Source: Deinococcus aquaedulcis | GTDB lineage: Bacteria; Deinococcota; Deinococci; Deinococcales; Deinococcaceae | Direction of reading: 5' to 3' | Length of the DNA: 64,000 bases | NCBI RefSeq assembly: GCF_019693445.1 | Contig: NZ_JAHRBL010000016.1 | Coordinates: forward strand, 1 to 64,000 | In this document: positions 36,102 through 45,800 of the stretch, one piece after another | Position numbering within the stretch: position 1 is the stretch's first letter | Layout: each line of letters starts with the position of its first letter | The notes under the pieces: generated by a model | The model's database searches: none | What the model was told of the DNA's origin: nothing | What the model saw: the letters and a program-made list of their open reading frames with translations, nothing else | Translations under genes and position numbers: made by a program

Positions 36102-36563
36102 TCAGGCCACCGTGACGGCAGGACTGTCTTCGTAGGTGGGGGGCGCGTCCTCGCCATCTTTCAGCGCCTGCACGAAGGCATCGAACTGGACTTTAAGCTG
36201 GTCGCGTACGGTGCGCCAGCGGTCCAGGCTGCCGCCACTGGGGTCCGTGAACGGGTAGTGACGCCGGTTGGTTTTGCCGGGGTACACCGGGCACGCTTCA
36301 GCGGCACTGTCACAAACGGTGACGACGTAGTCGAAGTTCTGTGCGTCAGGCACATCCCAGAGGGTCTTGCTGATATGGGTCGACAGGTCAATGCCCAGTT
36401 CGGCCATCACGGTTTTAGCGTCATCTTTGACCCGCGTGGCTTCGGTTCCGGCGGAATGCACCTCCAGGTCCACGCCCAGGCGCTGGGCCGCGTTACGGGT
36501 GAGGGCTTCGGCCATTTGGGAGCGGGCGGAATTGTGGGTGCAGAGAATCAGGACACGGGGCAC
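36102..36563 (-). CDS. arsC: arsenate reductase, LMW-phosphatase type (second copy)
   Basis: 153 residues, P-loop CTHNSARSQMAEAL and DYVVTVCDSAAEACPVYPG (relay Cys pair). Differs from the copy at 34986 beyond the motif, so they are not a recent duplication. Immediately follows arsR by 9 nt. Its product is As(III), to be exported by the downstream channel. Confidence 0.93.
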   Translation of the reverse strand: MPRVLILCTHNSARSQMAEALTRNAAQRLGVDLEVHSAGTEATRVKDDAKTVMAELGIDLSTHISKTLWDVPDAQNFDYVVTVCDSAAEACPVYPGKTNRRHYPFTDPSGGSLDRWRTVRDQLKVQFDAFVQALKDGEDAPPTYEDSPAVTVA

Positions 36564-36572
36564 CCGGCCACG

Positions 36573-36893
36573 TTAACACACCGATTTCGGTTGATGTGTC
36601 AAGCCGACGTGATCTGGGAAGAGATCCACGAGCAGGTGACCACCAATGCGGAACAGGGGTTCGCGGCGCAGCGTGTAGTACGTATTCTTTCCGCGCTGTT
36701 CTGCCGTCACGAGGCCCGCTTCTTTGAGGATGCCCAGGTGGTAAGAGACTTTGGATTGAGGTAAGCCTAGCAGGGCTTCGAGGTCGCAAACACAGTGTTC
36801 GCCCTGAGCCAGATGACGCACCAGGTCGTATCGGGTGTCTTGTGCAAGCGCCTTAAGCTGGTCAAGCACCGGAGGCGCAGTCAGAGTGGTCAC
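36573..36893 (-). CDS. arsR: ArsR repressor of the main arsenic operon
   Basis: 106 residues, winged helix with HCVCDLEALL (Cys34, Cys36), the As(III) site of ArsR (ELCVCDL type). GTG start at 36893; a TAGAAT box 6 nt upstream suggests a leaderless message. First gene of arsR-arsC-aqp-arsC-mpe-trxB. A transposon begins about 70 bases upstream on the other strand. Confidence 0.93.
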   Translation of the reverse strand: MTTLTAPPVLDQLKALAQDTRYDLVRHLAQGEHCVCDLEALLGLPQSKVSYHLGILKEAGLVTAEQRGKNTYYTLRREPLFRIGGHLLVDLFPDHVGLTHQPKSVC

Positions 36894-36959
36894 CCATCTA
36901 TTCTATTCAGTGATGTGCCGTTGGGTGTGAGTCTGACAGATGGTGGGGCACACTCAATC

Positions 36960-38591
36960 ATGCTGCGTCCAACCAATTCCCTCTCCCTTCCCGAAGACAC
37001 GGCACGCATCGCCCACATGGCCTTTCCTCAGGGCAACCTGTATCTCAGCCTTCGAGACGAGTTTGGCGAACTCTTCGATGATGGTGCCTTCCAGGACTTG
37101 TTTTCGAGACGGGGTCGGCCCGCGTTGCCGCCGTGGCGCCTGGCCCTCATCACTGTGGTGCAATTTCTGGAAGGTGTGACCGACCGGCAGGCTGCCGATC
37201 AGGTGCGGGCTCGCATCGACCTGAAGTATCTCCTGGGCCTGCCCCTAGACGATCCTGGCTTTCACTTCAGCGTGCTGAGCGAGTTTCGGTCCAGGCTCAT
37301 TGCCGGAAGCGCTGAAGGGCAGTTGCTGGATGGTCTCCTGAGCAAGTTTCGAGACCGGGGTCTGATCAAGAGGCGTGGCCGGCAACGGACAGACTCAACC
37401 CATGTCCTGGCCCGCGTCCGGTCCCTGACTCGCCTGGAATCGGTGGGGGAAACGTTGAGGGCTGCGCTAAACGCGATTGCGACCATCCAACCAACGTGGT
37501 TGGCCTGGTGCCCACCGGAGTGGTTTTCAAGGTACGGCGAACGGCTGGAGAGTGCACGGCTGCCGAAAGGCCAGGAAGAGGGCCACGCGTATGCCTGTCA
37601 AATTGGCCAGGATGGCTTTGCACTCCTGACTCAGATCGACGGCACAGCCCACGTGCAGCTCGGCGACTTGCCAGCCGTGCAGACCTTACGGCGGATGTGG
37701 GCCCTGCAGTTCACGCAGGTGGACGGAGACGTGCGGTGGCAGGACGGGATGGTGACCAATGCGCGTGAGCGGTTCAACTCACCCTATGACCCGGAAGCGG
37801 GGTACGGGGCGAGAGGGGGCCTCAAGTGGTCGGGCTATAAGGTGCATTTCACCGAAAGCTGCGAGGAGGACACGCCTCATGTCATGACTGCTGTGCGCAC
37901 CACGGAAGCCGCCCTCACGGACTATCAGGTGATCGACGACATCCATCAGTCATTGGCAGAACGCCAGCTGCTCCCAGAGGAACATTTGCTGGATGGCGGC
38001 TACATCAGTGGCGATCTGGTGGTTCGGGCGAAAGAGCACCATGGGGTCCGGGTGATTGGGCCAGCACGGCAGAACGCCAGCTGGCAGGCACGGTCAGGAG
38101 GCTACGATGTGACGGCGTTTCAGATTGACTGGGCCAAGGAGCGAACCGTGTGTCCACAGGGACACACCTCGTACTATTGGAAAAACCTGCGGGAAAAGCG
38201 CGGGTATGACCTGATTGAAGTGCGATTTCGAGAACGGGACTGTCAGAAGTGTCCGGTCAAAGCGCGCTGCACCAGAGTGAAATCGGCTGGGCGGAAACTG
38301 TCGTTACGGGGGCAGGCGCAGCATGAGGCGATTCAGGAAGGCCGGGCATTGGAGACCAGCGTCCAGTGGGGCAAGGTCTATACACGCCGTGCCGGCATTG
38401 AGGGGACACACTCATTGGGCGTGCGGACCATGGGTTTGCGCCGGTCAAGGTATCGGGGACAAGCGAAAACCCATGTGCAACATGTGGCGACTGCGGCGGC
38501 AATCAACCTCATGCGTGTCGCAGCCTGGCTTGAGCATGTCCCCCGGCGAGGCACTCGCATATCACGCTTTGCTGCTCTGAAACCCCAATAA
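36960..38591 (+). mobile_element. IS1182-like transposase
   Basis: 543 residues from ATG 36960. The N-terminal domain (LRPTNSLSLPEDTARIAHMAFPQGNLYLSLRDEFGELFDDGAFQDLFSRRGRPALPPW) and the Cys-rich DDE region (RDCQKCPVKARCTRVKSAGRKL...RALETSVQWGKVYTRRAGIEGTHSLGVRTMGLRRSRYRG) match the IS1182 family. The catalytic core appears complete (RRGRQRTDSTHVLARV for the first D, LDGGYISGD for the second, E in GIEGTHSLG). Terminal inverted repeats were not resolved. It separates the ars operon from the mntR-like gene. Confidence 0.88.
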
Positions 38592-38656
38592 ACCGACAGA
38601 ATCAACTGGTTCGCTGTGAGGCCCTCCCCGCCTGAAAGGCCAGTCACGCGTCGCGG

Positions 38657-38686
38657 GCACCGGACGGCCAGGAAACCGTCCGGTGC
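38657..38686. terminator. hairpin after the dtxR/mntR-like gene
   Basis: GCACCGGACGG and CCGTCCGGTGC form a perfect 11-bp stem with CCAGGAAA loop. It lies between the IS transposase (+) and the regulator ending at 38718 (-), and can serve both. Confidence 0.7.
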
Positions 38687-38717
38687 TTCGTGGTGCGGGC
38701 ACGCTGCTTCTCAGCCG

Positions 38718-39383
38718 TTATGTCAGGGTGACACCAATGCGGCGGGCCACGGTTTCAGCCAGGACCACGGGCTGGCCTGCGCCCTCTGCCTGAACGGTCA
38801 GGGTGCCCAGGCCTGGACAGCGTGCCCGCACCGTGACCCTGACGCCTGGCCTCAGGGCGTGGACTTGAAGGGCCTGCGCCGCCTGAGGCTGATGGGGAAG
38901 CTGAATGATGCGGGCCAGGGTGGCCAGGGGCACGTCCGTGAGGCGAAGTCCAGACCCGGTCGCTGGGTGGCCGTCACTGCCCGGGATGGCGTCACCGTGC
39001 GGATCAATGACGGGATGGCCCAGCCACGCGGTCACCCGCGCTTCAAGCCCCTCACTCATCACGTGCTCCAGGCGCTCGGCCTCCTCATGCACGTCGCTCA
39101 TGGGGTAGCCCAGGGCTTCATGCAGGTACAGTTCCAGCAGGGTGTGGCGCCGCAACACGTTCAGGGCGGCGCGCACGCCTGCGGGCGTGAGGTGCGCGCC
39201 GCGGTAGGGCACGTGCCGGACCAGGCCCCGCTCGGTGAGGCGGCGCAGCATGGCGGTCACGCTGGCCGGGTTGACGCCGTGCGCGTCGGCCAGGGCCTGG
39301 GTGGAGACGCGCCCGCCCTGCCCGAGCAGGTACATCTGTTTGAGATAGTCCTCCACGGACGGGGAGAAGGTGTGCCCGGGCAT
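38718..39383 (-). CDS. mntR: DtxR/MntR-family metal-dependent regulator
   Basis: 221 residues. Winged helix (YLKQMYLLGQGGRVSTQALADAHGVNPASVTAMLRRLTERGLVRH), dimer/metal domain with the MntR/IdeR signature RRHTLLELYLHEALGYPMSDVHEEAERLEHVMSEGLEARV, and a C-terminal SH3/FeoA-like domain (VHALRPGVRVTVRARCPGLG). With Mn(II) or Fe(II) bound it blocks uptake genes. It faces the multicopper oxidase gene across a DtxR-like palindrome (39412-39429) on top of that gene's promoter. Metal preference is inferred. Confidence 0.9.
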   Translation of the reverse strand: MPGHTFSPSVEDYLKQMYLLGQGGRVSTQALADAHGVNPASVTAMLRRLTERGLVRHVPYRGAHLTPAGVRAALNVLRRHTLLELYLHEALGYPMSDVHEEAERLEHVMSEGLEARVTAWLGHPVIDPHGDAIPGSDGHPATGSGLRLTDVPLATLARIIQLPHQPQAAQALQVHALRPGVRVTVRARCPGLGTLTVQAEGAGQPVVLAETVARRIGVTLT

Positions 39384-39402
39384 GCGAAAAGTATGGCACG
39401 CC

Positions 39403-39430
39403 TTGACAATATTTTAGGCAAGACTAATAC
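39403..39430 (+). promoter_or_regulatory. promoter of MCO-ZIP with DtxR/MntR-like box
   Basis: TTGACA (39403-39408), 16-nt spacer and TAATAC (39425-39430). The spacer and -10 contain TTTTAGGCAAGACTAATA, an interrupted palindrome (TTAGGCA/AGACTAA) like DtxR/MntR boxes. Repressor binding here would shut off the rightward genes. The ATG of the regulator lies 20 nt to the left. Confidence 0.65.
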
Positions 39431-39483
39431 TCAATTATGTTGAACATAAAATTCAGATTGGTCGGTCATCCAGCGGTGACGCG

Positions 39484-40629
39484 GTGAGCTGGTGGCGGTC
39501 CCTGCTGTCCCGGCGTGACGTGCTGCGCGTGGGGGCAGGCGGCGCTGCGGCGCTGGCAGGCAGCGCGGCACTGGGGCAGGGTGGGACCCACCCTGCCGGG
39601 CACACGGGAACAGCCCCAGTCAGCCCAGTACCCTCCACCACGGCCCACGCTGGGCACGGCAACAACCTGATGGTGGGCGCCGTGAACCACAAGCGCAACG
39701 GCTTTGACCCCATGGCGATGCTCACCGACTGGGACTGGGGCAAGGTCAGCACCCTCCCGAACGGCCAGACCCTGCGCGAGTACACCATGATCGCGCAGGA
39801 CAAGGAGATTGAGATTGCCCCCGGCATCTTCTTCCCCGCCTGGACCTACAACGGCCGCGTGCCGGGGCCGACCCTGCGCTGCACGGAAGGCGACCGGCTG
39901 CGCATCACGTTCATCAACGCGACCATTCACGCGCACACCATCCACTTTCACGGCGTGCATTCGGCCGAAATGGACGGGGTGCCGGGCGCCGGGCCCGGTG
40001 AAATCCAGCCGGGCGGGCGCTTCGTGTACGAATTCGACGCTGAGCCCTTCGGCTGTCACCTGTACCACTGCCACGCCACCAGTCTAAAGCGGCACATTCA
40101 CAAGGGCATGTACGGCGCGTTCATCGTGGACCCCAAGGAGGGGCGGCCACCCGCGCGCGAGTTCGTGATGGTGCAAAACGCCTTCGACACCAACTTTGAC
40201 GGGGCCAATGAGATCTACGCGGTGAACACGGTGGGCTTCGAGTTCGCGCGCCGGCCCATTCCCGTGCAGAAGGGGGAACTCATTCGCATCTACCTGATCA
40301 ACATCCTGGAGTTTGATCTGATCAATTCGTTCCACCTGCACGCGAACTTTTTCAACTATTACGACACCGGCACCACCCTGGAACCTACCAGCCGCATCGT
40401 GGACACCATCATGCAGGCGCAGGGCCAGCGCGGGATCCTGGAATTCAAGTACAAATTCACGGGCAATTTCATGTTCCACCCGCACATCAGCGAGTTCACC
40501 GAACTCGGCTGGATGGGCTCGTTTCAGGTGGTGGAGCCAGATGCCTATCCCGCCGCGTTGAAAGCGGCGGGCGTGGATGCCGGGTGGGACCAGCGCAGTC
40601 GGCAAGGCGCTGCCGGGGGCCGCTCGTGA
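39484..40629 (+). CDS. two-domain multicopper oxidase / copper nitrite reductase-like protein
   Basis: 381 residues from GTG 39484. Twin-arginine signal (SRRDVLRVGAGGAAALAGSAAL). Copper ligands: TIHFHGVH, LYHCHATSLKRHIHKGMYG (T1-like Cys-His-Met set in domain 1), SFHLHANFF and MFHPHISEFTELGWMG in domain 2. This matches two-domain MCOs and CuNIR-like proteins; the substrate could be Fe(II), Cu(I), Mn(II) or nitrite. It is co-translated with the ZIP transporter (GTGA overlap), and DtxR-like control points to metal oxidation rather than denitrification. Confidence 0.85.
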   Translation: MSWWRSLLSRRDVLRVGAGGAAALAGSAALGQGGTHPAGHTGTAPVSPVPSTTAHAGHGNNLMVGAVNHKRNGFDPMAMLTDWDWGKVSTLPNGQTLREYTMIAQDKEIEIAPGIFFPAWTYNGRVPGPTLRCTEGDRLRITFINATIHAHTIHFHGVHSAEMDGVPGAGPGEIQPGGRFVYEFDAEPFGCHLYHCHATSLKRHIHKGMYGAFIVDPKEGRPPAREFVMVQNAFDTNFDGANEIYAVNTVGFEFARRPIPVQKGELIRIYLINILEFDLINSFHLHANFFNYYDTGTTLEPTSRIVDTIMQAQGQRGILEFKYKFTGNFMFHPHISEFTELGWMGSFQVVEPDAYPAALKAAGVDAGWDQRSRQGAAGGRS

Positions 40630-41810
40630 GTGCGCCGGCCGTGGGGGGCGGCCGCTGGGCCAGTCTCTGGGGCCTGGCCCTGGTGCCGCTGTTGCTGCTG
40701 GGCGCGGTGCTTGCGTATCTGGTGGCGACCGGCGGCGGGCTCAAGACGCTTCAGGGGCCGCCCGTCGAGCAGGTCAAGGTGGGCCGCGTGACCCTCCCCG
40801 AGCGCGGCGTCATTCAGGTGCAGGTGATCAACGACGGCCCGCAGGCCGTCACGATTCCGCAGGTGATGGTGGATGACGCGTTCTGGTCGTTCACGGCCCG
40901 GCCCGCTGGGGCCATTCCCCGCCTGGGCACCGCAACGCTGACGATTCCTTATCCCTGGGTGGAGGGCGAGGCCCACAACGTGGCGCTGCTGACCTCACTG
41001 GGCACGGTGTTCGAAGCAGAGATTCCGGTCGCCACCCTGACCCCGCAGCCGGGCCGCGATCTGTTCGTGCGCTTCGGCCTGGTCGGGTTGTATGTGGGCG
41101 TGGTGCCGGTGCTGCTGGGCATGCTCTGGTTTCCCTGGATGCGCCGCCTGAGTGCCCCGGCCATGAACTTCATTCTGGCCCTGACGGTGGGCCTGCTCGT
41201 CTACCTCGCGGTGGGCACCTACCTGGACGCGCAGGCGTTCGCGGCCGCGCTGCCCGCCTTCTGGCAGGGCACCCCAGCCGTGCTGCTGATCGCCCTGTTG
41301 ACCTTGGGGGTCCTGCTGGCCCTGGGGGGCAAGCGCAAGCCCGAGGACGCGCCGCTGGGCCTGTCCTACCGCATCGCCACGGGGATCGGGCTGCACAACC
41401 TTGGCGAGGGCCTGGCGATTGGGGCGGCGTTTGCGCTGGGCGAAGCGGCGCTGGGCACCTTCCTGATTCTGGGCTTCACCCTGCACAACATCACGGAGGG
41501 GGTGGGCATCGTGGCCCCCGTCGTGCGCCACAGGCCCAGGCTCACTCAGTTTGCCCTGCTGGCGCTGATCGCTGGTGGACCCGCCATCCTGGGCACCTGG
41601 CTGGGCGGCTTCGCCTTCAATCCGGTGCTGGCGACCGTGTTCCTGGCGGTGGGGGTGGGCGCCATCGTGCAGGTGGTCTGGGAAGTCAGCCGCCTGGTGG
41701 CGCGCAACACGGCGGCCTTGGGCGCGCCCCTGGTGGGCTGGTCCACCCTGGGCGGCTTTACCGTCGGCGTCGCCCTGATGTACTTCACCGCCTTCTTCGT
41801 CAAGTTTTAA
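40626..41810 (+). CDS. ZIP-family metal transporter
   Basis: 394 residues. An N-terminal anchored extracytoplasmic beta region (QVQVINDGPQAVTIPQVMVDDAFWSF) precedes eight membrane helices. Metal-path motifs: GIGLHNLGEGLAIGAAF and GFTLHNITEGVGI (two HNxxEG). It imports Zn(II), Fe(II) or Mn(II). GTG 40626 overlaps the oxidase stop. The unusual extra beta domain before the ZIP helices might receive metal from the oxidase. A terminator follows. Confidence 0.9.
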   Translation: MSAPAVGGGRWASLWGLALVPLLLLGAVLAYLVATGGGLKTLQGPPVEQVKVGRVTLPERGVIQVQVINDGPQAVTIPQVMVDDAFWSFTARPAGAIPRLGTATLTIPYPWVEGEAHNVALLTSLGTVFEAEIPVATLTPQPGRDLFVRFGLVGLYVGVVPVLLGMLWFPWMRRLSAPAMNFILALTVGLLVYLAVGTYLDAQAFAAALPAFWQGTPAVLLIALLTLGVLLALGGKRKPEDAPLGLSYRIATGIGLHNLGEGLAIGAAFALGEAALGTFLILGFTLHNITEGVGIVAPVVRHRPRLTQFALLALIAGGPAILGTWLGGFAFNPVLATVFLAVGVGAIVQVVWEVSRLVARNTAALGAPLVGWSTLGGFTVGVALMYFTAFFVKF

Positions 41811-41816
41811 AGGACC

Positions 41817-41841
41817 GGCCCAGGGAGACGCGCTCTGGGCC
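41817..41841. terminator. hairpin after the ZIP gene
   Basis: GGCCCAG/CTGGGCC stem with 11-nt loop, 6 nt after the stop, followed by CCTTGC. Confidence 0.55.
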
Positions 41842-41857
41842 CCTTGCTTGGCTCTAT

Positions 41858-41879
41858 ATATGAATGTATGCTCAGATAT
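41858..41879. promoter_or_regulatory. SmtB/ZiaR-type operator over the start of the methyltransferase-like gene
   Basis: Sequence ATATGAATGTATGC then TCAGATAT. Reversed it matches the ATPase operator (10803) at 18 of 22 positions. It spans the ATG at 41860 and ends on the ATG at 41878, so binding would block both transcription and any leaderless initiation. Confidence 0.7.
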
Positions 41880-42483
41880 GGAATCTCAAGTATTGTATCC
41901 AGCGCTGTTTGCCCTCACCCTGCTTTACCTGCTGCTCGCGTTCGTCTGGCGCTCAGTGCTGGTCTGGCGACGCACCGGGATCAATCCATACGTGTTGCCC
42001 CAGGATGACAGTCCGCAGGGGTATGTGGGCGCGGCCATGCGCCTGCTGATGGCCGCTGTCCTGCTGACCACGGGGGGACTCGCCGCCGTACCTCAAGCGG
42101 CAGAGCTGGTGGGGACGTTGCCCTGGTTGGTCAGCCCCGCGCTTCAGGGTGGGGGCTGGCTCCTGATGGCCGCTGCCCTGGGGCTGACCCTGGTGGCCCA
42201 GGCCCAGATGGGCGCGTCCTGGCGAATCGGACTGGACGAGCGGGCGCGAACCGCTTTGGTGCAAAGCGGCGTGTTTGCCCGCTCGCGCAATCCGATCTTC
42301 CTGGCCATGCGCCTGATGTTGCTGGGTCTGTTCTTGGCCGCGCCACAGGCGGTGACCCTGACGCTGCTGGTGGCGGGGGAGGTCCTGATGCAGGTGCAGG
42401 TCCGGCTGGAGGAGGCCTACTTGCACGGTGTCCATGGGGAGACGTACCAAGCATACCGCGCGCGGGTGCCGCGCTGGTGGTGA
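41878..42483 (+). CDS. isoprenylcysteine carboxyl methyltransferase (ICMT)-like membrane protein
   Basis: 201 residues, about five helices. The C-terminal ICMT/PEMT motif is clear: GVFARSRNPIFLAMRLMLLGLFL...RLEEAYLHGVHGETYQAYRARVPRWW (RxPxY.g and final ...Y..Y...v.Rw). ICMT-like proteins of the CzcN type accompany Co/Zn/Cd resistance operons. Start 41878 follows the operator; 41860 is possible. Its operator ties it to the metal sensor at 16579. Confidence 0.85.
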   Translation: MESQVLYPALFALTLLYLLLAFVWRSVLVWRRTGINPYVLPQDDSPQGYVGAAMRLLMAAVLLTTGGLAAVPQAAELVGTLPWLVSPALQGGGWLLMAAALGLTLVAQAQMGASWRIGLDERARTALVQSGVFARSRNPIFLAMRLMLLGLFLAAPQAVTLTLLVAGEVLMQVQVRLEEAYLHGVHGETYQAYRARVPRWW

Positions 42484-42827
42484 TCATCTCGCATCGAGAC
42501 CGTGGCGGCCCTCTGGTGGAGGCGGACGGCCGCCGCACACGCACGCCACTGTGCCGTCAGCCCGCGCTGGCCAACGTTCCCATGAACGGACAGGTGAAAA
42601 CCCGATTCTCCGGCTCATTGCTACTGCAATGCCTGGGAGAGGGGAACACGGCAAGCGATCAGCGGAGAAGCCAGTCATTTTCAGCCCGGATAAGACACTC
42701 TCGTTGTCGCCTCAAAGCGGTTGGAAGGAAGTCCCGGAGCCGGTCCGATTTCCATCGTCACAAGGCGCCGAAGCCGCGCTGAATCATCGCGTTTCGGCTC
42801 TCAGACGCCACAAAAACGGTTTCCCCG
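42484..42827. other. gene-free stretch
   Basis: About 340 bases between the methyltransferase and the end of the histidine kinase gene. No coding sequence or strong hairpin seen; short frames are low-complexity and lack start signals. Confidence 0.4.
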
Positions 42828-45800
42828 TCAGCCTTCAGCCTCAACCGCAGCGGCTGCCTGCTGCTCCTCTACCACCACCGGCAGGGTGAAGTGGAACGTG
42901 CTGCCCACCCCCGGGGTGCTTTCGGCCCAGATACGCCCACCGTGGCGCTCGACGATCTTCTGGCAGATGCCCAGGCCCAGGCCGGTGCCCTCGTACTGGT
43001 CGCGGCCATGCAGGCGCTGGAACAGGACAAAGATGCGCTCCAGGTACGCCTCCTCAATGCCAATGCCGTTGTCCGAGACCCGCAGGTGCCAGATTTGGCC
43101 CTCCTGCGCGGCGTCCAGGCGAATCTCGGGGGTGACCCCCGGGCGCGAGAACTTCAGGGCGTTAGCCAGCAGGTTCTGAAACAGCTGGGCCAGTTGCGGG
43201 CCGTCGCCCAGCACGGCGGGCAACTCGCCCACCGTGACCCGCGCGCCTGTCTCCTCCAGGCGGCGGCTCAGGCGGTTCAGGGCTTCGGTCAGGGGCGTGC
43301 GCAGGTCTACCGGCTGCAGGGGCACCGCGTCGCCGCTGAGGCGCGAGTAGGTCAGCAGGTCGTCTACCAGGGCCTTCATGCGGCCGGCGCCCTTTTCGAT
43401 CATGCCCAGGTACAGCCGGGCGCGGTCGTCCAGCTGGTCGCCGTAGCGCTGCTCAATCAGGCCCGTGAAGCTGGCCACCGTGCGGATAGGTTCTTTCAGG
43501 TCGTGCGAGGTGATGTAGGCAAAGCGTTCCAGCTCCATGTTGCTGCGGCGCAGTTCGTTGTTGGCGCGCTCTAACTCGGCCGTGCGCGCCTGCACCCGCC
43601 GTTCCAGGGACGCCGCCAGCTCAGCCAACTGCGCCTGGGTTTCGCGCTGCGCGGTGACGTCCGTGTTGGTGCCAAACCAGCGGATAATCTGCCCGGTCTC
43701 GTCCCGGATGGGCACCGCGCGTGACAGGAACCAGCGGTACTCGCCGCTTCTGGACCGCAGCGGAAAGGTGTCTTCCCAGGGCTCGCCGGATTCAATGGCC
43801 TGCTGGAACCGCTGCACCACCCCGTCCACATGGTCCGGGTGGTGCACCTGGGCCCAGCCCCAGTTGCGCACCTCGTCCAGCGTGGTGCCGGTGTAGTCGT
43901 ACCAGCGCTTGTTGTACCAGCCGATGGCCCCGGAAGCGTCGGCCGTCCAGGCGAACTGGCTGATGTGGTCGGCCAGTTCCCGGAAGCGCTCCTCGCTTTC
44001 GCGCAGGGCGGCCAATACGGTGCGGCGCGCCTCCACGTCCAGCAGCACGCCTGGGAAAGAGACGGGGGTGCCGTCGGCGTCCCGGTCCACCCGGCCGTTG
44101 GCTTCAATCCAGTAGTACTGCCCGTCGCGCCGCCGGACCCGGTATTCATGCGCGTAGGGCCCGCCGCGCGCCACCGCTTCCTCAATGGCGGCCATCAGGC
44201 CGGGGCGGTCGTCCGGGTGCACCGTGGCGACCACCTGTTCCAGGTTCAGCCCCTCGCGGCCCAGGGCTGGGTCCAGCCCGAAGTTGGTGGCAAAGGCCTC
44301 GTCCACCGTGAAGCGGTCGCGGCGCAGGTCCCAGAACCACGTGCCCAGAATGGCGCCGGCCGCCAGCGCCAGCCCAACGCGGTCCACGTTTTCCTGCAGC
44401 GCCTGCTCGGCGGCCCGGCGCGCCGTGACATCCTGCTCGGCCACCACGGCGCCCAGCAGTTGGCCCGCCGCGTCGTAGATGGGCGCGGCGTTGTTCAGGA
44501 AAAAGCGGCGCTCGGGGCGGTCAAAGGGCTGGTATTCCATCAGTTCGCCGCGTACCGTTTCGCCGTGCAGCAGCGCGCGGGCCATGGCCCACTCGTGCGC
44601 CTGCACCCGCTGGCCGGTCTCGGGCCACCAGCCGGCCCATTCGCCGTAGTCCTCCCAGCGGGTGGTCTGCGGGGCCAGCCCCCACAGCTCGCGGTGCGCG
44701 GCGTTGTCGCGGATCAGCTGGCCAGCCGGGTCAGCAATCAGGACGCCGATGGGCAGCGCGTCCAGCACCGCCGAGAGCTGCGCCTCACGGTGTGCCAGCG
44801 CCTGTTCCGCTTCCTTATAGGCGTGAATGTCCGTGGCGCTCCCCAGCCAGAGTGCGCCCTCCAGCGGGGTGAGCTGCACCTGGTGCCAGCGGTACTCGCC
44901 GTCCGCGCGCCGCAGCCGTACCTGGTGCGAAAAGGCCGCCTGCGGCCCCGGGCGCAGCGCCGTCTCCACCTCCACGAGGTCGTCCGGGTGAATCACCTGG
45001 GGCCAGACCTCGCGCCCGGCCCACTCCGGGCAGCCGGTGTACGCGCGCCAGGTGTGGTTAAAACGGCTCTCGCCGCTGGACAGATCTGTGGTCCACACCA
45101 GCTGCGGCAGGGCATTCAGGACCCGCCGGGTGTGCTGCGCCCAGGCACGCTCTGCCTGCGCCTCCAGGCGGTCCAGCACCGGCGCCAGCAGCGCCGCGCC
45201 TGCCCGCAGCAGGGACTCAGCTCTCAGCCCCTCGTCGGACAGAGCCAGCTGCAGCAGGCCCACCGCCCGTCCGCCGACCAGCAGCGGCACCAATGCTTGC
45301 GTCGTGGGGCTGTCGGCCTCGGCCAGCTCGGGAAAACGCGTCTCGACGGTAGCCGCGTCCAGCACCAGGGGTTCGCCGCCCTGGAGCACCTGGACGAGGG
45401 CGCCCTCAGCGGTCAGCGGCACCAGAGGGTCAGGCCGTTCTCCGTGCCTCCCGTCGCCCAGCCGCGCCAACCCTTCGCCCTGCAGCGCCCAGAGGCGGGC
45501 CTGGGTCGCTCCCAGCGCCGGAGCCCAGGCGTTCAGAGCGGCCTGCACCTCGGCCCCCGTCCGCGCCTGGGTGAGCTGCTCGGCCAGGGTCTGCAAGGCC
45601 TGCTCGGTGTGCCTGTCCTGCGGCGGTTCGTGCAGCGTGATCAGCAGGTGACCCGGCGCGCCCACTGTCTCGGCCGGTGCAGGGCCGGCGTGCAGGCGTT
45701 GCCAGTGGTAGGCGCCGCTGGCCAGTCGCAGGCGAACGTCCTGCCCGGCCGGGGCGTGGTAGCTCCAGACCTGCCCCCACAGGGCCTGCGCCGACTCGCG

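Noticed and set aside
36894..38660. IS1182 terminal repeats
   Set aside because: Comparing both flanks by eye gave only short chance matches such as TCTG; boundaries left open.
39431..39460. SmtB-type operator (TGAACATAAAATTCAGAT) before the oxidase
   Set aside because: Half-sites fit but the spacing is one base longer than at the other sites; the DtxR-like box explains control better.
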